From Proteobacteria bacterium 005FR1 (GTDB lineage Bacteria; Pseudomonadota; Gammaproteobacteria; Pseudomonadales; Cellvibrionaceae), in assembly GCA_026192395.1 (NCBI GenBank), contig WACF01000001.1:1048977-1112976 (forward strand): a stretch of DNA of 64,000 nucleotides. Direction: 5' to 3'. The notes below the pieces were generated by a model. It was not told where the DNA came from and ran no database searches. It worked only from the letters and a program-made list of their open reading frames with translations. Shown one piece after another: positions 27,130 to 38,823 of the stretch. The translations under genes were made by a program, and so were the position numbers. Numbering within the stretch: position 1 is the stretch's first letter; every line of letters starts with the position of its first letter.

Positions 27130-27905
27130 CACGCTTCTCCTGCCTTCAAATTGCGTAGAAACTTCGCGTATCCCTGCTCTCCCATCCAGAAGTCGAGCAT
27201 GTACTGGACGCCGCGCGTGGTCAGCGTGGCGCCAGTCAGGCCCTGAACCTTGTAATCCGCATCCGGATCGGAGGGCTGAATCTCACCCTTGACCAGCGAG
27301 ATTTCGACATCGTCGAGGTCGTTGCCATAGATTCGCTTGCCTTCCCACTGCTCTCTCCAGCGCGGGTTGTCCACCTCGCCGCCGAGTCCGGGAGTTTCCT
27401 TGTGCTCGTAAAAACCAAGGCCAACCACGTCGTAGGTCTGAGCCTCCAGCGCAATGAAACCGAACAAGGTGCCCCAGAGACCGTAGCCACGAATCGGCAG
27501 AATGATGGTCTTGAGCTCGCCGTTTTCGCTCACCTGGTAGACCTTTCCGTACTTCTCGCGGCGCGAGATGCTGGCGAGATCCTGCTCCTCGGTAAGCTGG
27601 TTCGAGACTTCCGGATTGCGCGCGGCTGCCAGCTGATCGTAATCATCTGGATCGACCTCGTCGGTGTATGTTCCGGTCTCGAGGTTGATCACCCGGGTCT
27701 CGACCTGCTCGAACTGCTCCTGGACACTGGGACCTTCTTCAAGCAGGCCCGCGATGTCGAGGATGTTGCGCTGGATGTCCGCCTGGCGGTTCTGCTCTTG
27801 TATCGGCCGGAGCACGACAGCAGCGGTGGATACCACCACTGCACACACCAGGCACAGAACGGTGGCGACGATAAAAGTCTTCTTGATCGTATCGTTACTA
27901 GACAC
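27129..27905 (-). CDS. nqrC: Na+-NQR subunit C, covalent FMN protein
   Basis: This 258-residue protein has one N-terminal helix (about 12-33) and a periplasmic FMN-binding domain. The flavinylation motif is in [10 protein letters not shown], with Thr227 the expected FMN-phosphoester site. [12 protein letters not shown] is another family mark. The start is GTG 27905 and overlaps the nqrB end by eight bases. ApbE, encoded downstream, should modify it. Confidence 0.94.
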   Translation of the reverse strand: MSSNDTIKKTFIVATVLCLVCAVVVSTAAVVLRPIQEQNRQADIQRNILDIAGLLEEGPSVQEQFEQVETRVINLETGTYTDEVDPDDYDQLAAARNPEVSNQLTEEQDLASISRREKYGKVYQVSENGELKTIILPIRGYGLWGTLFGFIALEAQTYDVVGLGFYEHKETPGLGGEVDNPRWREQWEGKRIYGNDLDDVEISLVKGEIQPSDPDADYKVQGLTGATLTTRGVQYMLDFWMGEQGYAKFLRNLKAGEA

Positions 27906-29100
27906 GCGCTAACCTCCGCTTAACGTTGGCCCGAACAACTATATGGTCAATCAGCGGAGCAAACAGGTTGGCAAACAGGATCGCCAACATGGTGCCCTCC
28001 GGGAATGCAGGGTTGACCACCCGGATCAGTACGATCATCACGCCAATCAGACCACCGAACCACCACTTGCCCACGTCGGTCATCGAGGCGGATACCGGGT
28101 CGGTTGCCATAAAGATCATGCCGAAGGCAAAGCTACCCACCACCAAATGCCAGGCCGGCGTCATCTGGAACATCGGATTGGAATCCGAGCCGATGGCATT
28201 GAACATCAGCGCAGTGGCGATCATGCCGACCATCACGCCGCCGACGATGCGGAACGAAGCGATGCGCATCGCCAGCAGAACAACACCGCCAATCAGAATC
28301 GCCAGCGTCGAAGTTTCGCCGATTGAGCCCGGCAGGCGGCCGATGAAGGCGTCCATCCAGGTGTACTGCTGCTGGAGCTGCGCCATTCCTTCCTGCGCAG
28401 CAATCGACAGGGGAGTCGCCATGGTGTAAGCGTCGACAGTGGTCCACACCTGATCACCCGACAGGTCAGGCGCATAGGCAAAGAACAGGAACGCACGGCC
28501 GGTCAGTGCCGGGTTGAGGAAGTTCTTGCCGGTACCGCCAAATACTTCCTTGCCCATTACCACGCCAAAGGTGATGCCCAACGCGGCCTGCCAGAGCGGC
28601 AGGTCCGGCGGTACGATCAGGGCGAACAGCACGGAGGTCACGAAGAAGCCTTCATTGATCTCATGGCCGCGCTTCATCGCGAACAGGACTTCCCAGAAGC
28701 CGCCGACAATGAAAGTCACTGCATAGATCGGCAAAAAGTAGGCTGCTCCGTGCCAGAAGCAATCCCAGATACTGTCTGGGTTGTATCCAGCAAGAAGTTC
28801 GATCACCGCACCGTGCCAGCCGGGCGCACCATCGAGACCGGTGGCGGCGATGATGGTGTTGGCCTGGAAGCCCATGTTGTACATGCCGTAGAACATGGCC
28901 GGGAAGGTAGCCAGCCATACCGTGATCATGATCCGCTTCAGGTCGATACCGTCGCGCACATGAGAGGTGGTCTTGGTGACCTGGCTGGGCTGATAGAAAA
29001 TGGTGTCGACCGCTTCGTAGAGCGAGTACCAGCTGTGATACTTGCCGCCTTCGTGGAAGTGCGGCTCCAGCTTGTCGAGCATATTACGCATAAACTTCAT
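27898..29100 (-). CDS. nqrB: Na+-NQR subunit B, main membrane subunit
   Basis: This 400-residue polytopic NqrB/RnfD protein has [22 protein letters not shown] (partial), typical of the family. It carries covalent FMN, riboflavin and a quinone site in known enzymes. The flavinylation segment reads DAYTMATP (Thr229), with Met where the family motif usually has Gly or Ser. The DNA (ACC ATG GCG ACT) is unambiguous. The ATG lies three bases after the nqrA stop. Confidence 0.94.
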   Translation of the reverse strand: MKFMRNMLDKLEPHFHEGGKYHSWYSLYEAVDTIFYQPSQVTKTTSHVRDGIDLKRIMITVWLATFPAMFYGMYNMGFQANTIIAATGLDGAPGWHGAVIELLAGYNPDSIWDCFWHGAAYFLPIYAVTFIVGGFWEVLFAMKRGHEINEGFFVTSVLFALIVPPDLPLWQAALGITFGVVMGKEVFGGTGKNFLNPALTGRAFLFFAYAPDLSGDQVWTTVDAYTMATPLSIAAQEGMAQLQQQYTWMDAFIGRLPGSIGETSTLAILIGGVVLLAMRIASFRIVGGVMVGMIATALMFNAIGSDSNPMFQMTPAWHLVVGSFAFGMIFMATDPVSASMTDVGKWWFGGLIGVMIVLIRVVNPAFPEGTMLAILFANLFAPLIDHIVVRANVKRRLARV

Positions 29101-29103
29101 GAC

Positions 29104-31012
<1,909 letters not shown>

Positions 31013-32482
31013 TTACTGCTTGGCGTCCAGCGGATACATGCGGTAATTCACTCCCGCCATGTCCTCGAGGCAGCGAACCACCTGGCAGCTGTAACCGAAC
31101 TCGTTGTCGTACCAGCAGTAGAGCACAGCGTTGTCGCCCTCGACGATGGTCGCCCTGCTATCGAATACGCAGGCGTGGCGGGATCCGACGAAGTCAGTCG
31201 ACACCACTTCCGGCGAGTGCGTGTACTCGATCTGACGCTGCAGATCCGAATGCAGGGAAACTTCCCGCATATATTCGTTCAGTTCATCCTTGGTGGTCTC
31301 GCGGCCCAAACGCAGGTTCAGAATCGCCATCGACACGTTCGGGGTCGGCACCCGGATCGCGTTACCCGTCAGCTTGCCAGCCAATTCCGGCAGCGCCTTG
31401 GCGACTGCTTTGGCGGCGCCGGTCTCGGTCAGCACGAGGTTCAATGGTGCACTGCGGCCGCGGCGTTCGCCCTTGTGGAAGTTGTCGATCAGGTTCTGGT
31501 CATTGGTGTAGGCGTGAACGGTTTCCACGTGACCGTGAATCACCCCGAATTTGTCCATCATCACCTTCAACGGCGGCACGATCGCATTGGTGGTACAGGA
31601 TGCCGCGGAAATAATCTGGTCTTCGGGAGTGATTTCGTGGTTGTTGATGCCGTAAACCACGTTTTTGATATTGCCTTTACCCGGGGCGGTGAGGATTACC
31701 TTGGCAACCCCCGGACACTTCAGGTGCTGACTCAGACCTTCCTCGTCCCGCCAGACACCGGTGTTGTCAACCACGATGGCGTTGGTGATGCCGTAATCCG
31801 TGTAATCCACCTGAGCGGGCGAATCGGCGTAGATAACCTTGATTTCGTTGCCATTGCAGATCAGGGTGTCGTTTTGTTCATCGATGCGAATGGTGCCCTT
31901 GAAGGATCCATGCACGGAATCCCGGCGCAGCAGGCTGGCGCGTTTGACCAGGTCGTTGTCCGCCTTGCTCTTGCGCACCACGATTGCGCGCAGACGCATC
32001 ACATCGCCACTGCCGGTTTTTTCGATCAGCAGGCGAGCCACCAGACGACCGATTCGGCCAAAGCCATAAAGAACGATGTCCTGGGGGGCTTTTATGGGCT
32101 TGTGTTCAGTACCCAGGAGACCATCCAGCTCGCGGGCCAGAAAGGCTTCGATATCGACAGCATTGCCGTCGTTTTCCTTCATGTGCTGGACAGTGAGCTT
32201 GCCGAGATCCACGTGGGCGTGGCCCAGGTCCATCTCGCAGAGCTTCTCCAGAATGGGGAAGCTCTCGAATTCAGAGAGTTCGTTTGATTCGATCTGACGA
32301 ACAAAGCGGTGCGCCTTCATGATTTCGATCACCGACCGATTCACCAACGAGCGCCCATACATATAGATTCCCACGTTGCGATCACGATTGAGCTTGCCGA
32401 TCAGCGGAATCATGGCTTCGGCCAGGGCTTCCCGTTGCTTCCAGTCTTTGAAGTAATCGTCCGGTCTTGGTCGTTGATTCAC
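31013..32482 (-). CDS. Glyceraldehyde-3-phosphate dehydrogenase with long N-terminal extension
   Basis: This 489-residue protein has a normal GAPDH core preceded by about 130 extra residues. The core begins at IVLYGFGRIGRLVARLL; the catalytic Cys is in SAASCTTNAI, and WYDNEFGYS is near the end. The extension is charged and helical, including NRDRNVGIYMYGRSLVNRS. A similar extended GAPDH lies between nqr and mfd in Pseudomonas (PA3001, from memory). It oxidises glyceraldehyde-3-phosphate with NAD(P); cofactor choice and the role of the extension are unknown. The start is GTG 32482 after AAAGG. Confidence 0.88.
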   Translation of the reverse strand: MNQRPRPDDYFKDWKQREALAEAMIPLIGKLNRDRNVGIYMYGRSLVNRSVIEIMKAHRFVRQIESNELSEFESFPILEKLCEMDLGHAHVDLGKLTVQHMKENDGNAVDIEAFLARELDGLLGTEHKPIKAPQDIVLYGFGRIGRLVARLLIEKTGSGDVMRLRAIVVRKSKADNDLVKRASLLRRDSVHGSFKGTIRIDEQNDTLICNGNEIKVIYADSPAQVDYTDYGITNAIVVDNTGVWRDEEGLSQHLKCPGVAKVILTAPGKGNIKNVVYGINNHEITPEDQIISAASCTTNAIVPPLKVMMDKFGVIHGHVETVHAYTNDQNLIDNFHKGERRGRSAPLNLVLTETGAAKAVAKALPELAGKLTGNAIRVPTPNVSMAILNLRLGRETTKDELNEYMREVSLHSDLQRQIEYTHSPEVVSTDFVGSRHACVFDSRATIVEGDNAVLYCWYDNEFGYSCQVVRCLEDMAGVNYRMYPLDAKQ

Positions 32483-32833
32483 GTGTGGTTACCTTTGCTT
32501 GAAGGAAAGTTGTCGGACCGATCGTCGACGCTCATGAATTGACGGCAATCGTGGAATTCACCGCTGAACGATCGTGCAAACCCTGACCCCGGATCGCAAG
32601 AGGCGCCATTCCGGGGGGCGGTATTATCCAGCGCAAGGGGGGCCATTGCAACTTGGCTGCACGCATGAAACTGCCGACCAGACGGGGGCTCCACAGTTCC
32701 CGACCTTTCTCCACGACCGTGCCGCATAGCAGGGAGAAAGCCGGTACAATGCGCCCCCAACTATCGAACCAAATCACGAGCGCGGGTACAAAGCTCCACA
32801 GCCGCAGCACCATTCCACGACCGCCAGCAGCAA
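32483..32833. other. Divergent promoter region, GAPDH / mfd
   Basis: This 351-base spacer separates the divergent GAPDH and mfd genes. A TACAAT at 32745-32750 is a possible -10 element for mfd, but no convincing -35 precedes it. Open frames here lack family features. Confidence 0.4.
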
Positions 32834-35800
32834 ATGACCGCAGAAAATCCGCTACAACCTCCTTTTCCCACCGCCAGCGGCGATCGTCGCCGCTGGGGTG
32901 AGCTATACGGCAGCGCCCCGGCGCTGGCCATTGCCGCCGCCGCGCGCCGACACCGCAGCCTGACGCTGGTGATAACCCAGGACACTGCGAGGGCTGCCAG
33001 CCTGGAGTCCGAGCTGCGCTTCTTTTTGAAGGAGCATGATGGGGAGGCACTGCCGCTTTTGCAGCTGCCCGATTGGGAAACGCTGCCCTACGACTACTTT
33101 TCGCCGCACCAGGACATCATTTCCGATCGGCTGCACACGCTCTATCACCTGCCTCTGCTGGAGCGCGGCATTCTGATCGTGCCGGTCACCACGCTGCTGC
33201 ACCGCCTCTGCCCGCCCTCTTACCTGCAGCAAAACAGCCTGATGGTGGAAAAAGGTCAGATTCTCGACTTGTCCGCCATGAGCCGGCAGCTGCAACGCTC
33301 CGGTTATCGCAACGTGGAGACGGTCTATGAGCATGGCGAGTACGCGGTGCGCGGCGCCCTGCTGGATATCTACCCCATGGGCAGTCAGCTGCCCTATCGG
33401 ATCGACCTGTTCGATGACGAAGTGGAATCCTTGCGCACCTTTGACCCGGACAGTCAGCGAACGCTGGAGCAAATCGATTCGATACGGCTGCTGCCAGCCA
33501 AGGAATATCCTCTCGACAAGGAGGGAATAGCCCGATTTCGCAACAACTGGCATCAGACCTTCGACGTGGACCACCGGGCCTGCCCTCTCTACCAGGAAGT
33601 GAGTTCCGGGGCCGCACCGGCGGGTATCGAGTACTACCTGCCGCTATTCTTCGACCAGTGCGGAACGCTCTTCGACTATCTGCCCGAACAGAGCCTCATC
33701 TTTACCGTGGGCGATCTTGAAGGCGCTGCGAACAGCTTCTGGCAAGAAGCCGGCCGGCGCTACGACAGCCGCCGCGTCGATCCCGAGCGGCCCATTCTGC
33801 CGCCCCACGACATCTTCATCGGTCACGACGGCCTGTTCAGAGAGCTCAAGAGCTACCCACGGGTCGACTTGCAGAGCCAAGACACGGCGGCCACCAAGAC
33901 GCTGGGCTTCGCCAGTGCTCCGTTGCCCGACCTCAGCGTCAAGTCCCATGCGACCGAGCCACTCGGGGCGCTCGAAGCCTTTCTCCTGGAAACCAGCTTC
34001 CGGGTACTCTTTTGCGCCGAGTCGGCAGGCCGGCGAGAGACCCTGCTTTCGCTACTGAAAAAGATCGGTGTCGAGCCCCATGCTTGTGATACCTGGTCGG
34101 ACTTTCTCGAGTCCGACGAAACAGTGGCCGTCACGGTCAGCCCCATTGACCGCGGCTTGCTGCTGCCGGAGGCCGGGATTGCGCTGATCACCGAAGGCGA
34201 GCTGTTCGGTAATCAGGTTCAGCAGCGCCGGCGCCGCCGCCAGGCCCAGGAATCGGCCGACCAGGTCATCAAGAATCTTACCGAGCTGAACATCGGCGCC
34301 CCGGTGGTGCACGTGGATCACGGCGTTGGACGATACCGCGGCTTGCAGATCATCGAGGTGGAGAATCAGGCCCAGGAGTTTCTGGTCCTCGAGTACGCGA
34401 ACAACGACAAGCTGTTCGTGCCGGTCGCCAACCTGGAGTTGATCAGCCGCTATACCGGCGCCGAGGAGGAATCCGCCCCGCTCCACCGGCTCGGTGGCGA
34501 GCAGTGGCAGAAGGCCAAGCGCAAAGCGGCGGAAAAGGTGCGCGATGTCGCAGCCGAGCTGCTGGATATCTATGCCCGCCGCGCGGCGAAGCCGGGTTTC
34601 TCCTACAAGGACCCGGAGGCGGATTACGACAAGTTCTGCCAGGCCTTCCCCTTCGAGGAAACCCCGGATCAGGAGGCGGCAATTCAGGCGGTGCGCGCCG
34701 ATATGTTCGCGCCCCAGCCCATGGATCGCCTGGTATGCGGCGACGTAGGCTTCGGCAAGACCGAGGTGGCCATGCGCGCGGCCTTTATCGCCGTGCAGAA
34801 CGGCAGACAGGTGGCAGTGCTGGTGCCCACCACGTTGCTCGCCCAGCAGCATTACGGCAACTTCAAAGACCGCTTTGCGGATTGGCCGGTGAATGTGGAA
34901 GTGCTGTCGCGTTTTCGCAGCAGCAAGGATGTGGAAGCGGTCCTGGAGAAGGTCCGCTCTGGCGATGTGGATATTCTGATCGGGACCCACAAACTGCTGC
35001 AGAACGAAATCAAGTACAACAACCTGGGCCTGGTAATCATTGACGAGGAGCACCGATTCGGGGTGCGCCAGAAGGATTGCCTCAAGGCCCTGCGCGCGGA
35101 GGTGGACATCCTTACCCTTACCGCTACCCCTATTCCGCGCACGCTGAACATGTCCATGGCCGGTATCCGCGATCTGTCCATCATCAGTACCCCGCCCGCA
35201 AAGCGCCTGTCGGTAAAGACCTTCGTTCGCCAGCACGACAGTGGACTCGTGAAAGAGGCAATCACTCGCGAGATCCTGCGCGGCGGCCAGGTCTACTACC
35301 TGCACAATGAAGTGAAGACCATCGAGAAAACCGCCCGGGAGCTGCACGAAATGCTGCCGGAGCTGCGCATTGCCGTAGGTCACGGTCAGCTGCGGGAACG
35401 GGAACTGGAACAGGTCATGAGCGACTTCTACCACAAGCGCTCGAATGTTCTGGTCTGCAGCACAATCATCGAAACGGGCATCGACGTGCCCAATGCCAAT
35501 ACCATCATCATCGACCGGGCCGACAAGTTCGGCCTGGCCCAGCTGCACCAGCTGCGCGGACGCGTCGGCCGCTCCCATCACCAGGCCTATGCCTACCTGC
35601 TGACGCCGCCGCCAAAGCAATTGACCAAGGACGCCGAAAAGCGTTTGGACGCGATCGCCAACACCGTGGATTTGGGGGCCGGTTTCGTGCTGGCCACCCA
35701 CGACATGGAGATTCGTGGCGCCGGCGAACTGCTTGGCGACGAGCAAAGCGGCCAGATCCAGAACATCGGCTTCTCTCTCTATATGGAACTGCTGGATCGT

Positions 35801-36307
35801 GCGGTAAAGGCTCTGAAACAGGGCAAAGCGCCGGATGTGGATCTCTCGCAATCCGACAGCGTGGACATCAATCTGCGGGTACCCGCGTTGATTCCCGACG
35901 ATTACCTGCCTGATGTCCATACCCGCCTGATCATGTACAAGCGTATTGCCGGCGCGAAGACCGATGAAGATCTTCGCGAGCTGCAGGTGGAAATGATCGA
36001 CCGCTTCGGCCTGCTGCCCGAGCCCACCAAGCACCTGTTCCGAATCAGCGAGATAAAACTGCGGGCAGCCGATCTGGGTGTGGCCAAGATCGAGGCCGGG
36101 GGCGAAACCGGGAGGCTCGAGTTCGCGCCCGATACCCGGGTGGATCCGCTGGTGATCGTCAAACTGGTGCAAACTCAGCCACAAAACTTCCAGCTCAGTG
36201 GCGCCAACCATTTAAAATTTCACGCCAATATGGAAAATGTCCAGGCTAAATTCGACGCTGTCGAAGATGTTCTGGATATTCTCTCCCGCAAAGAGCAGGC
36301 AGCCTGA
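32834..36307 (+). CDS. mfd: Transcription-repair coupling factor
   Basis: This 1157-residue protein is close to the E. coli Mfd length. It shows the UvrB-like N-terminal region with QLPDWETLPYDYFSPHQDII (abridged QLPDWETLPYD), and the RNA-polymerase interaction domain near APVVHVDHGVGRYRGL. The translocase has Walker A GDVGFGKTEVAMR, DEEHRFG, LTATPIPRTL and QLRGRVGRSHHQAYAYL, and a C-terminal regulatory domain ends the protein. Mfd dislodges stalled RNA polymerase and recruits excision repair. The ribosome site is weak; csiV overlaps its stop. Confidence 0.97.
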   Translation: MTAENPLQPPFPTASGDRRRWGELYGSAPALAIAAAARRHRSLTLVITQDTARAASLESELRFFLKEHDGEALPLLQLPDWETLPYDYFSPHQDIISDRLHTLYHLPLLERGILIVPVTTLLHRLCPPSYLQQNSLMVEKGQILDLSAMSRQLQRSGYRNVETVYEHGEYAVRGALLDIYPMGSQLPYRIDLFDDEVESLRTFDPDSQRTLEQIDSIRLLPAKEYPLDKEGIARFRNNWHQTFDVDHRACPLYQEVSSGAAPAGIEYYLPLFFDQCGTLFDYLPEQSLIFTVGDLEGAANSFWQEAGRRYDSRRVDPERPILPPHDIFIGHDGLFRELKSYPRVDLQSQDTAATKTLGFASAPLPDLSVKSHATEPLGALEAFLLETSFRVLFCAESAGRRETLLSLLKKIGVEPHACDTWSDFLESDETVAVTVSPIDRGLLLPEAGIALITEGELFGNQVQQRRRRRQAQESADQVIKNLTELNIGAPVVHVDHGVGRYRGLQIIEVENQAQEFLVLEYANNDKLFVPVANLELISRYTGAEEESAPLHRLGGEQWQKAKRKAAEKVRDVAAELLDIYARRAAKPGFSYKDPEADYDKFCQAFPFEETPDQEAAIQAVRADMFAPQPMDRLVCGDVGFGKTEVAMRAAFIAVQNGRQVAVLVPTTLLAQQHYGNFKDRFADWPVNVEVLSRFRSSKDVEAVLEKVRSGDVDILIGTHKLLQNEIKYNNLGLVIIDEEHRFGVRQKDCLKALRAEVDILTLTATPIPRTLNMSMAGIRDLSIISTPPAKRLSVKTFVRQHDSGLVKEAITREILRGGQVYYLHNEVKTIEKTARELHEMLPELRIAVGHGQLRERELEQVMSDFYHKRSNVLVCSTIIETGIDVPNANTIIIDRADKFGLAQLHQLRGRVGRSHHQAYAYLLTPPPKQLTKDAEKRLDAIANTVDLGAGFVLATHDMEIRGAGELLGDEQSGQIQNIGFSLYMELLDRAVKALKQGKAPDVDLSQSDSVDINLRVPALIPDDYLPDVHTRLIMYKRIAGAKTDEDLRELQVEMIDRFGLLPEPTKHLFRISEIKLRAADLGVAKIEAGGETGRLEFAPDTRVDPLVIVKLVQTQPQNFQLSGANHLKFHANMENVQAKFDAVEDVLDILSRKEQAA

Positions 36308-37383
36308 TGAGCAGAATCGCCCTCCCCCCCGCTTTCAGCCGAGCGCTGATGACTACCGCCAGCCTGCTGGCCTGCAATCTCGTCTTCGCCCAACCGGATG
36401 GAAAGACTCCCGGTGCCGCCGATCCCATGGCAAAAGACTGGTACAAGGTGGAGATGATTGTTTTCGCCCAAACCCCGAGCTCCAGTGAAGAGGGCGAAAT
36501 CTGGCGGACGGACGTCAAGCTGGATTATCCGCTCAACTGGGTGGAGCTAATGGACCCTGCCCAACTGATGGAGCGAATCGCCAAGCGCGAACGGGCCGCT
36601 GCAGATCAGCAGCATGCGGAGCTGGGTGTCGTCTCGGGCTTGGAGAGCACAACGCCCAATGGCGAGCCGAACCCGGCAGTTGCACCGCCGCAGACCAGGG
36701 CACTTGCGGCGGATACTCCGTCGGAGGGCGAAACTGTTCCAGGGATTGCCGAAGCTTCCGATGAAGAAGAGGGGAAAGAGGCGCTTGGCCCGGTTAAAGC
36801 GCTCGCGGAGAAAACACTGTTGCTGCTACCCAGGGAGGAGCTGTCTCTGACCAGCGAGGCGCGCCGACTCAGCCGCAGCGACCAGCGCAGGGTTCTGTTC
36901 CACGGTGCCTGGCTGCAGCCGCTGCCCGAAGACCGAAAAGAACCCAGCGTACTAATCAGTGGTGGCGAGCGTTTCGACGAACATCACGAACTGGAAGGCA
37001 GCGTCAACATCTATCGCCGCACCTACCTTCACATCGAGACAGATCTGTGGCTCTCGCAGTTCGCCACCAATTTCGGGCAGGAGCGGCGACCCTGGCCGCC
37101 TTTGCCCTGGCCTCCCAACCGAACTCCGGAACCGAGCTTCCTGTTCCGCATCGATGATGGCGGCACCGGCCTTTGGCATCAGTTCAACCAGACTCAGGAC
37201 AAAGATGTGAATGCAATTCTCGCTCAGCCCTACGTGGTGGAGAACGTGGTTCTCATGCAGCAGGGGCGGCGCATGCGCAGCGAGGAGCTGCACTACATCG
37301 ACCATCCGAAACTGGGCCTGCTGATAAAGATCACGCCCTATCAACCACCCAAGGCTGATGGGGAAAGCTCCAGCGGCTCGTAA
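36307..37383 (+). CDS. csiV: CsiV-family protein
   Basis: This 358-residue protein has a signal peptide (cleaved near VFAQP). The CsiV family signature follows: WYKVEMIVFAQ early, then in the C-terminal half RRTYLHIETDLWLSQF, RRMRSEELHYIDHPKLGLLI and IKITPY. In Shewanella CsiV helps the Rho-independent AcfB/PBP activation and D-amino-acid response; elsewhere its role is little known. The middle (about 115-180) is low-complexity and acidic. The ATG shares one base with the mfd stop, as in related genomes. Confidence 0.82.
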   Translation: MSRIALPPAFSRALMTTASLLACNLVFAQPDGKTPGAADPMAKDWYKVEMIVFAQTPSSSEEGEIWRTDVKLDYPLNWVELMDPAQLMERIAKRERAAADQQHAELGVVSGLESTTPNGEPNPAVAPPQTRALAADTPSEGETVPGIAEASDEEEGKEALGPVKALAEKTLLLLPREELSLTSEARRLSRSDQRRVLFHGAWLQPLPEDRKEPSVLISGGERFDEHHELEGSVNIYRRTYLHIETDLWLSQFATNFGQERRPWPPLPWPPNRTPEPSFLFRIDDGGTGLWHQFNQTQDKDVNAILAQPYVVENVVLMQQGRRMRSEELHYIDHPKLGLLIKITPYQPPKADGESSSGS

Positions 37384-37390
37384 TCATCGG

Positions 37391-37414
37391 CGCGGCGGCA
37401 AGATTGCTGCCGCG
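37391..37414 (+). terminator. Hairpin downstream of csiV
   Basis: CGCGGCGGCAA-GA-TTGCTGCCGCG forms an 11-base stem with one G-T pair, seven bases after the csiV stop and ahead of the convergent cold-shock gene. No T-run. Confidence 0.55.
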
Positions 37415-37454
37415 CGTACCCGACAAAGCAAGGATACTGAACTGCGTCGGACCT

Positions 37455-37667
37455 TTAGACGCAAACCACGTCTTCGGCCTGCAAGCCTTTTTCACCCTTG
37501 TTCGTAACGAATTCGACCTGCTGTCCTTCCGTCAAGGAACGAAAGCCATCGCCTCTAATGTTGCGGTAATGCACAAAGATATCGTCGTTGTGCTCTCCGC
37601 AGGTGATGAAGCCGTAACCCCGGGCGTTGTTGAACCATTTGACTGTGCCTTTTGAGCGGTCACTCAT
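37455..37667 (-). CDS. CspA-family cold-shock / RNA chaperone protein
   Basis: This 70-residue single cold-shock domain has GTVKWFNNARGYGFI (RNP1) and DIFVHY (RNP2), with the usual aromatic surface. It binds single-stranded RNA/DNA. The ATG follows AGAGGTAGG. About 400 bases of upstream sequence are gene-free, and csp genes often have long structured leaders. The paralogue type (CspA, CspD and so on) cannot be told from sequence. Confidence 0.94.
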   Translation of the reverse strand: MSDRSKGTVKWFNNARGYGFITCGEHNDDIFVHYRNIRGDGFRSLTEGQQVEFVTNKGEKGLQAEDVVCV

Positions 37668-38069
37668 ACTGCCTACCTCTTATTTTTATGAGAGTCCATT
37701 GGTTTCTTTATTAGTCTTAGTCCAGGCCCCTGATCAAAGGACAAGCGCATCCCTATGCTGGACACTGGAAGACTATCCGAGCCGATCCGCATTCTCAAGT
37801 GAGGCCGTCAGCATTTTCCCGACTCGAGAGTTCTATCGGTATTAGCCGAGCCCTGCTTCCTACTCTCGGTTATATCTGCAACTTACTGCTGAGAAAAGGC
37901 CCGAGCAAGCGGATCGTTCGGCGCAATTCCGCCGTAAACGGAACGAGGGAGAAAATAACAAATGGGGAAGTCAGGAAGATGACATGTGGTGCCGACAAAG
38001 ATTTTTCAATGCCAGTTTTTTGTCGCCGAGAAGCCGTTCGCAGTGGTTGCTTCCGGGACGGTTCCCTCT
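37668..38069. other. Gene-free region upstream of the cold-shock gene
   Basis: These 402 bases contain no supported gene. The part adjoining the cold-shock gene (37668-37720) is AT-rich and probably includes a leader or promoter on the minus strand. The far end reaches the stop of the phosphorylase gene. Confidence 0.4.
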
Positions 38070-38819
38070 TCAGAGTGAAGCGAGTAATAAAGCGATGAAT
38101 CGCTTCACATCGATAATCGATGTGCGCAACTGCTGAAAAACGGTTTCCAGCGTAATCGGCTGAGCACTCAGCCCTCCCGCCCAGTTCACCACGACTGCCA
38201 GCGAGGCGTAAGCGAGTCCGAGCTCCCTGGCTAGCACCGCCTCCGGCATCCCCGTCATCCCGACGAGATCGCAGCCGTCGTTTTTCAGCCGGCGAATTTC
38301 GGCCGCGGTTTCCAGCCGAGGCCCCTGGGTGCAGGCCAGCACACCGCCCTCGCCCACATCCCAGCCATTCCTTCGGGCGATCGCCAATAAGGTGTTTCGC
38401 CAGGCTTCGTCATAGGGCTGATCAAATTCCACATGCGCGACGCCGGCGCCGGCGCCGGTAAAAAACGTGTGATCTCGCCCGTAGGTGTAGTCAATCAGCT
38501 GATCGGGAATGACCAGCCGTCCGGGCCCGAAATCAGCGCGGATGCCGCCGACTGCATTGACGGCCAGCACACGCCCCGCTCCCTGCTCGCGCAAGGCCCA
38601 GATATTTGCCCGGTAGTTGATGAGGTGAGGAGGCACCTTGTGTTCGGGACCGTGCCGAGGCATGAACAGCAGCGCTTTCCCGCCCAGCTCTCCGAGGGTA
38701 ATTGGCGCCGCTCTACCGAACGGGGTGTCCAACTCAAAGCTGTCGAGGCAGTTCAGCTCCGGATAGTCGTCAAAACCGGAACCGCCAACCACTGCCAAGG
38801 ACGCAGAATCGATGCCCAT
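38070..38819 (-). CDS. S-methyl-5'-thioinosine phosphorylase / MTAP-family nucleoside phosphorylase
   Basis: This 249-residue purine nucleoside phosphorylase of the MTAP subfamily begins LAVVGGSGFDDYPEL. It carries phosphate-site residues in MPRHGPEHKVPPH and substrate residues in DLVGMTGMPEAVLARELG. The homologue at the same place in P. aeruginosa (PA3004) is known as an MTI phosphorylase, so a role in methylthioadenosine salvage is likely. It lies four bases after mscS on the same strand. Confidence 0.85.
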   Translation of the reverse strand: MGIDSASLAVVGGSGFDDYPELNCLDSFELDTPFGRAAPITLGELGGKALLFMPRHGPEHKVPPHLINYRANIWALREQGAGRVLAVNAVGGIRADFGPGRLVIPDQLIDYTYGRDHTFFTGAGAGVAHVEFDQPYDEAWRNTLLAIARRNGWDVGEGGVLACTQGPRLETAAEIRRLKNDGCDLVGMTGMPEAVLARELGLAYASLAVVVNWAGGLSAQPITLETVFQQLRTSIIDVKRFIALLLASL

Positions 38820-38823
38820 GGCT

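Noticed and set aside
34052-36211. 719-codon open frame on the minus strand opposite mfd
   Set aside because: It is antisense to an unmistakable Mfd, has no domains or ribosome site, and arises from the codon bias of a GC-rich gene.
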